This document shows positions 6,648 to 10,745 of a DNA stretch of 10,745 nucleotides, piece after piece (position 1 is the first letter of the stretch; each line of letters opens with the position of its first letter). The position numbers were made by a program, and so were the translations under genes. Under the pieces are notes generated by a model. That model was not told the DNA's origin and did not search any database. It saw only the letters and a list, made by a program, of their open reading frames with translations. Source of the stretch: Chloroflexota bacterium (GTDB lineage Bacteria; Chloroflexota; Ktedonobacteria; Ktedonobacterales; Ktedonobacteraceae); NCBI GenBank assembly GCA_005881495.1, contig VBHI01000050.1:1-10745 (forward strand), given 5' to 3'.

Positions 6648-6662
6648 TAGAGTTTCACTCTA
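6648..6662. other. Small perfect inverted repeat upstream of the 146-residue gene
   Basis: TAGAGT and ACTCTA flank TTC, giving a 6-bp stem with a 3-base loop, 83 bases before the ATG at 6745. It could be an operator half-site pair. The 223-base gap 6522-6744 holds little else besides an A7 tract at 6593-6599, and no convincing promoter was found. Confidence 0.25.
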
Positions 6663-6744
6663 CACAAGAGGCCTTTCGTTGCGAAATGTTGAATGATGCA
6701 GCTTCTTAAGGCTGTGTTGATTGATGAAAACGAGGAAATATACA

Positions 6745-7185
6745 ATGGCTCTTGATGTGGCTCAACTGATGAAGATGTCTCAAGCCCAGCTTGATGAACT
6801 TTTCCGCAATAGCCCGGCAGGTGATATCCCCAGGGGAGAAGGGGAAGGCACGGTTATCATCGACCCTGGCACAGAACTTACCGACGTTGCAGCAAAGTTC
6901 GCTCACATCTTTGCCTGGCAGGGCAAAGTCTTTGATCCAGAAACTGGCCAATTATGCAACAAAATCTTACCGCCAGGGATCAGAGCAATCGTCGCCAATG
7001 TCTACAAGGGCAAGAGTTGGTTTGATGAGAGAGAATGTATTGTCATTGATTACTCTAAAACATCGCTCGTTGCCCACTGGATAAGAGATGAAATCCGCAA
7101 AGTTGCTCCAGGCCTGTATCTGGGCATAGTGTTTTGGGACGAAGACAAGTTGATAAACTTTGCCCTGGCTTTCCCTGAAGCGTGA
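6745..7185 (+). CDS. Conserved protein of unknown function, first gene of the peroxidase cluster
   Basis: This 146-residue soluble protein matches no family that I can name. It has a helical start (residues 3-20), then GTVIIDPGTELTDVAAKF and FAWQGKVFDPETGQLCNKI. ECIVIDYSKTSLVAHWIRDE (97-116) is followed by YLGIVFWDEDKLINFALAF (125-143). The alternating strands and the conserved-looking IDYSKTS and WIRDEIR segments suggest a compact beta-rich, ligand-binding-like fold, which is inference only. There is no signal peptide or membrane segment. ATG 6745 is chosen because GAGG (6732-6735) lies 9 bases upstream; ATG 6724 in the same frame has no such site. It leads a same-strand run towards the DyP gene, with a 112-base gap to the next gene. 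Confidence 0.75.
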   Translation: MALDVAQLMKMSQAQLDELFRNSPAGDIPRGEGEGTVIIDPGTELTDVAAKFAHIFAWQGKVFDPETGQLCNKILPPGIRAIVANVYKGKSWFDERECIVIDYSKTSLVAHWIRDEIRKVAPGLYLGIVFWDEDKLINFALAFPEA

Positions 7186-7188
7186 AGG

Positions 7189-7207
7189 CCGCTGCAAATG
7201 GCAGCGG
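7189..7207. other. 7-bp GC-rich hairpin between the first two cluster genes
   Basis: CCGCTGC and GCAGCGG flank the loop AAATG, starting 3 bases after the stop of the 146-residue gene. No T-run follows on the plus strand, so it is not a classical intrinsic terminator. It may protect the upstream mRNA end or lower downstream expression. Confidence 0.4.
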
Positions 7208-7297
7208 GCGATAAATCTAAAAAGGGACGCTGGAGACTTTCCTTATTCAATCTGAGGCATGGCCCTTTCACCACCATTTTGTAAGGAGGAGCTTGGT

Positions 7298-8575
7298 ATG
7301 ACACATCAGGTAGCACTGACCATAATCACCGAGATCAAGGCTGGAGAAATGGAAGATATCAAGCAATTGCTCAAGACCATGAGTGATAACGCCGCGTGTA
7401 ATAGCCTTATCCCCTTTGGCAAGTTCTCAAATATCCACTTTGCGCGGTTGTTCGTGCTGGATGAATCAATTGATTTGAACGGTAGAACGATCCCTCCCAG
7501 CCTCGTGTTCACGAGCGAATGCGACGCCCCGCTGGATCGTCTCCTCAATGAACTGGTGGATATAGCGGGAGAAGGGCTGGACAAGATCTACAGCCACTGT
7601 GTGGACTACGTTAGCTTGAGTGAAATAACGCGCAAAAGACGATTGGCATACCTGCGATCTAAAATGGTCAATGCAAGTGCGTGCTACGTGAATACGGTTG
7701 GCCGTACTGTCCAACAGATCCGCCAGGAAGCTCAGCTTAGAAACGCCATTCAAGACTTCCTGGATCATTCGCAGCAGGATTGGTCGGGCCGCTCTCCCCT
7801 AGAAGTTCGTGCAAAAATCCAGGCATACATCCGCAGTGAGCGAACTCTGAACTGGGCTAGAAAACCCCCGGCCCAGCCAGGCCTTTTTTTCAAGCTGAAG
7901 GAAACGCTGCACCTGGTTGGTATGCCGCTCCTCGTGCTAGTGCTATTACCTGTCCTTATACCGGTCTTACCCATATGGTTACTGCTCTTACGCATCCACG
8001 AGTTGAGCGATGCCGCGCCACATCTCAAGCCGGATGATGCGCACATTCAGGAGCTCGCAGATCTCGAGGATCATGTAGCGCAAAACCAGTTCACTGCCGT
8101 CGGTTATGTCAAGCCTGGATGGTTCCGGCAACTGACCGTGTGGGGCATCTTTCAGGCAGCGAATTACGGCACCCGTCACATTTTCAACAAGGAAAATCTC
8201 GCCGGGGTAAAGACCATCCACTTCGCCCGTTGGGTTGTTATCAATGAAAAGCGGTGCGTGTTCTTCGCCAGCAACTACGATGGCAGCCTGGAAAGCTACA
8301 TGGATGATTTCATCGATAAAGTTGCCTGGGGATTGAATGCCGTGTTCAGTAACGGAGTTGGCTTCCCGAAGACCAGCTGGCTGATTTTTGGCGGCGCGAA
8401 AGATGAGCAGGCTTTTAAGGACTACCTGCGTATACATCAGATACCAACGCAGGTCTGGTATACAGCTTACGATCATCTTATTGCATTGAATATTGCGAAC
8501 AACGCCAAAATCCGTGCGGGGCTTTACAGCAAAATGAACGAAACCGAGGCCGAGGAGTGGCTTCGTCTATTGTGA
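7298..8575 (+). CDS. Two-domain membrane-anchored protein of unknown function next to the DyP gene
   Basis: This 425-residue protein has no name I can assign. Two segments resemble each other. Residues 37-106 contain IHFAR (46-50), then SLVFTSECDAPLDRLLNELV. Residues 302-357 contain IHFAR (307-311), then CVFFASNYDGSLESYMDDFI and a helix ending near VGFP. Each looks like a strand-strand-helix unit of a ferredoxin-like or dimeric alpha+beta-barrel fold, the fold class used by DyP and YCII proteins. Between them lie a basic, helical stretch and one hydrophobic segment (about 206-233, MPLLVLVLLPVL onward) able to cross or enter the membrane. AAGGAGGA (7283-7290) before ATG 7298 fixes the start. 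It ends 15 bases before the DyP gene, so the two are almost surely co-transcribed. A role in presenting substrate or haem protein at the membrane is conjecture. Confidence 0.78.
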   Translation: MTHQVALTIITEIKAGEMEDIKQLLKTMSDNAACNSLIPFGKFSNIHFARLFVLDESIDLNGRTIPPSLVFTSECDAPLDRLLNELVDIAGEGLDKIYSHCVDYVSLSEITRKRRLAYLRSKMVNASACYVNTVGRTVQQIRQEAQLRNAIQDFLDHSQQDWSGRSPLEVRAKIQAYIRSERTLNWARKPPAQPGLFFKLKETLHLVGMPLLVLVLLPVLIPVLPIWLLLLRIHELSDAAPHLKPDDAHIQELADLEDHVAQNQFTAVGYVKPGWFRQLTVWGIFQAANYGTRHIFNKENLAGVKTIHFARWVVINEKRCVFFASNYDGSLESYMDDFIDKVAWGLNAVFSNGVGFPKTSWLIFGGAKDEQAFKDYLRIHQIPTQVWYTAYDHLIALNIANNAKIRAGLYSKMNETEAEEWLRLL

Positions 8576-8590
8576 GAAAAGGATTTGCAT

Positions 8591-10006
8591 ATGGCTGATA
8601 CCCTCGACCTTCAAGACATCCAGGGGCTTATCATACGCGGCTATGGTAATCTAAGAGCCGCCTGTTACATTTTGCTTGAAATCAGCGATCCCCAACTCGC
8701 AAAAATGTGGCTGAATGCACTGGCCGGTACGATCACAACCGGGCAGGCCAGGCCAGAGGAGAAAGCTCTCAATGTCGCATTCACGTACCCGGGCATCAAA
8801 AAGCTTGGCCTGGAACCAGCGATATTGGCAATATTCTCCAACGAATTTATCAATGGGATGGCTATTCCACATCGCAGCCTTCTACTGGGCGACGTAGAGG
8901 AAAGCTCACCGGCGCAATGGACTTGGGGCGGACCCGGCACCAGGCCAATTGACATGGTGCTCATGTTGTTTGCCGTGGACGATCGTGAGCTTTCGGATGT
9001 ATACAATACTTATGCAAAGACATTCGCCGCCAGTGGATTAACGGAAGTTCTGAAGTTGGACACCGTCGATCTTGGCAACAAAGAGCATTTTGGCTTCCAC
9101 GACGGCATCTCGCAGCCCGTGATGGAAGGGTTACTCCAGACCGAGACCCCTATGAATACGATTAAAGCGGGTGAATTTGTCCTGGGGTATCCAAACGAGT
9201 ATGGTCTATACACCGATAGGCCGGTGATCAAGCCCGCAATGGATCCTAAGGGCATACTTCCCCGCGATAGTAGTGGATCCGGTAACGTGGATCTTGGTCG
9301 CAATGGCAGCTACCTCGTTTTTCGACAATTGCGTCAGGATGTCCGCAGTTTCTGGCAGTTTCTTGACGAGGCTACCAAAAACCCGGATGGCAGCAGCAAC
9401 CCCGCCACTCGCATTAAGCTTGCATCACAGATGGTTGGACGCTGGCCCAGTGGAGCTCCACTCCTGAAAACGCCAGATCAAGACGACCCGCAATTGGCGG
9501 ATGCGAATGACTTCGCCTACTACCAGACCGACCCTTATGGTTTTAATTGTCCTATAGGTGCCCATATTCGCCGTGCCCATCCCCGTGACTCCCTGGACCC
9601 TCAACCAGGCTCCGAGCAATCCATCGCTGTCGGCAAGCGGCATCGCATTCTTCGCCGCGGGCGGGAGTATGGACCACCGGTCGATCCGGCGGAGCTACTG
9701 ACCGTCAAGAAGTCAAGCGCGGAGGATCAAGATCGAGGATTGCACTTCCTTTGCCTCAACGCCAACATCTCGCGACAATTTGAATTCGTTCAGCATACGT
9801 GGGTCAACAACCCGCATTTCGATGAACTCTATGACGACGCCGATCCAATCATAGGCACTCATTACCCTGATGGAGGCACGTTTACCATGCAGGCGAAGCC
9901 TGCGCGGAAGCGGTTAACCAGCCTGCCACGTTTTGTATCTGTCGTGGGTGGTGCGTACTTTTTCATGCCAGGCATCAAGGCTATCCGCTACCTGGCAAAC
10001 CTTTAG
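8591..10006 (+). CDS. DyP-type haem peroxidase
   Basis: This 471-residue dye-decolourising-type peroxidase uses haem b and hydrogen peroxide to oxidise dyes, phenols or other donors; the natural substrate is unknown. The hallmark GFHDGISQP (168-176) holds the catalytic Asp171. CPIGAHIRRAHPR (320-332) holds His325, the expected proximal haem ligand. RILRRGREYGPP (352-363) holds the distal Arg, most likely Arg355. The late segment FLCLNANISRQFEFVQ is also typical. Length is at the longer end of the family, as in the C/D (V) subgroups rather than the short A/B types. No twin-arginine signal is seen, so the enzyme should be cytoplasmic or held at the membrane through its neighbour. AAAAGGA lies 7 bases before ATG 8591. 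The gene directly follows the 425-residue membrane protein. Identity is firm. Confidence 0.95.
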   Translation: MADTLDLQDIQGLIIRGYGNLRAACYILLEISDPQLAKMWLNALAGTITTGQARPEEKALNVAFTYPGIKKLGLEPAILAIFSNEFINGMAIPHRSLLLGDVEESSPAQWTWGGPGTRPIDMVLMLFAVDDRELSDVYNTYAKTFAASGLTEVLKLDTVDLGNKEHFGFHDGISQPVMEGLLQTETPMNTIKAGEFVLGYPNEYGLYTDRPVIKPAMDPKGILPRDSSGSGNVDLGRNGSYLVFRQLRQDVRSFWQFLDEATKNPDGSSNPATRIKLASQMVGRWPSGAPLLKTPDQDDPQLADANDFAYYQTDPYGFNCPIGAHIRRAHPRDSLDPQPGSEQSIAVGKRHRILRRGREYGPPVDPAELLTVKKSSAEDQDRGLHFLCLNANISRQFEFVQHTWVNNPHFDELYDDADPIIGTHYPDGGTFTMQAKPARKRLTSLPRFVSVVGGAYFFMPGIKAIRYLANL

Positions 10007-10050
10007 GCCTGCTCAGGTTCATTTGTTGTATGAAACCAACCACGGCTTCC

Positions 10051-10079
10051 CAGGCCAATTGGCCTGCCGGTAGCTTTTT
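10051..10079 (+). terminator. Perfect 16-base palindrome followed by a T-tract after the DyP gene
   Basis: CAGGCCAATTGGCCTG (10051-10066) is a perfect palindrome. As RNA it gives a 6-bp GC-rich stem with an AATT loop. A T5 stretch follows after about 8 bases (GCTTTTTC, 10073-10080). It could be a weak terminator for the DyP transcript. As DNA it is equally a symmetric protein-binding site before the next gene. Confidence 0.4.
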
Positions 10080-10108
10080 CTACAGTTTGATAAAATAAGG
10101 AGAAGTAG

Positions 10109-10498
10109 ATGTTTGATAAGCTTGAGCACTCCCGTGACTCTGCGCGTATCCTGCTGGCCGGAATCCGGCTGTTTAACGGGGCCGCGGCCCTCTTCGTCCC
10201 CACCTTGCTGGCCCGTCAGTTCAAGGACAACCCCAACTCCGCTGTCATCTATGTGCTGCGGCTCTTTGGAGTGCGCACCATCATCATCGGTATCGAGCTC
10301 CTCGTGCCAGATGAGCAAGTACGAGCGAGTGCCTTGCGCTACGCTCTCCCCATTCATGCTTCCGATACGCTCTCGGCAGCGCTTGCCGGTATCCAGGGGC
10401 AACTCCCTCCGCAGGTCTCCATCCTGCTCACTGCGATCTCGGGAGTCAACACGGCCCTGGCCATCCTGGCACAACCCCATCAAGGCAAAACGGAGTGA
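10109..10498 (+). CDS. Small four-helix membrane protein, DUF4267-like
   Basis: This 129-residue protein has four hydrophobic segments at about 13-34, 46-66, 74-95 and 101-121. RLFGVR (51-56) after the second helix begins, and HASDT (83-87), recall small bacterial membrane proteins such as DUF4267, which carry an RxFGxR-like motif. That match is from memory and tentative. No catalytic residues are evident. AAGGAGA (10097-10103) lies just upstream of ATG 10109 and supports this start over an overlapping frame. It lies 102 bases after the DyP gene and 9 bases before the next gene, suggesting shared transcription with the latter. Function unknown. Confidence 0.75.
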   Translation: MFDKLEHSRDSARILLAGIRLFNGAAALFVPTLLARQFKDNPNSAVIYVLRLFGVRTIIIGIELLVPDEQVRASALRYALPIHASDTLSAALAGIQGQLPPQVSILLTAISGVNTALAILAQPHQGKTE

Positions 10499-10507
10499 AA
10501 GCGAAAG

Positions 10508-10745
10508 ATGAAGAAGATGAGATCAACAAAGCGCGTACCGTGGCTATTTCTGGCACTCGTGGCACTCGCAGCAGGCATAGCAGCGCTGGTGCTGCGCCAA
10601 CGTCTTGCCGTCGAACAGGCTACCGCCGGCAAGACGGCCCCGCCGGGCTATCGCCAGACGCCTTTCTGGCGCCTCTATGACCAGCTGGCCGAGACCCTGG
10701 ATCATACCTACGGGTGGGATAAAGTCCCCACCCCGCTGGGATTGC
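10508..10745 (+). CDS. N-terminus of a membrane-anchored protein, possibly an animal-type haem peroxidase
   Basis: Only 79 codons are present and the frame is open to the right edge. A basic start (MKKMRSTKRV) is followed by one hydrophobic segment (about 11-29), which is a signal anchor or signal peptide with no clear cleavage site or lipobox. After it comes GYRQTPFWRLYDQL and HTYGWDKVPTPLGL. The W-x-K/R-x-P-T-P-L-G-L wording resembles the start of bacterial proteins of the animal haem peroxidase superfamily, but no catalytic motif is inside the window, so this is a guess. ATG 10508 follows GAAAG closely, with GGAG 12 bases upstream. Tight spacing (9 bases) couples it to the small membrane protein. 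Confidence 0.5.
   Translation, partial: MKKMRSTKRVPWLFLALVALAAGIAALVLRQRLAVEQATAGKTAPPGYRQTPFWRLYDQLAETLDHTYGWDKVPTPLGL

Noticed and set aside
10113..10511. Plus-strand frame of 132 codons overlapping the small membrane protein
   Set aside because: It is Ser/Pro/Arg-rich in composition. The AAGGAGA site and the four clean hydrophobic helices belong to the frame starting at 10109.
1..10745. CRISPR array, tRNA, rRNA or insertion sequence
   Set aside because: No regularly spaced repeats, cloverleaf, transposase motif or terminal inverted repeats were seen on either strand by eye.

Overview
The window looks like a bacterial chromosome segment of moderate GC content, with strong Shine-Dalgarno sites (AAGGAGG type) and compact operons. 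The gene mix is a lipoprotein sugar-type ABC importer, a YCII/DGPF protein, a DyP peroxidase and paralogous-looking conserved hypotheticals. The protein wording is reminiscent of Chloroflexota, class Ktedonobacteria. That assignment rests on recall of similar proteins and is tentative. No rRNA, tRNA, CRISPR array or insertion sequence was seen.

Left part. A sulfatase/alkaline-phosphatase-superfamily hydrolase is encoded on the minus strand from a GTG start at 1456 and runs off the left edge. A 373-base divergent intergenic region (1457-1829) carries a promoter on each strand. Rightward from it runs a carbohydrate-type ABC importer: a solute-binding lipoprotein (1830-3134), a first permease (3222-3971) and a second permease (3978-5006). 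The first permease is cut by an in-frame TAG at 3969-3971. Sequence homologous to the missing end continues in the same frame and then runs without a stop into the second permease. The region therefore reads as one fused two-permease frame broken by a single amber codon. No ATP-binding subunit is present.

Middle part. Two stand-alone genes follow: a 106-residue YCII/DGPF-domain protein (5154-5474), preceded by a degenerate 35-base tandem repeat and followed by a long hairpin, and an epoxide-hydrolase-like alpha/beta hydrolase (5628-6521).

Right part. From 6745 to the right edge lies a same-strand cluster that appears to be a peroxidase module. It holds a 146-residue conserved protein of unknown function, a 425-residue protein with two copies of a similar domain around a membrane segment, and a full-length DyP-type haem peroxidase with its key residues. 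These are followed by a four-helix small membrane protein and the start of a membrane-anchored protein whose first residues resemble bacterial animal-type haem peroxidases. The two unknown proteins, the DyP and the following genes may act together in a peroxide- or lipid-linked oxidation process. That is inference from gene order and is the most interesting functional lead in the window.
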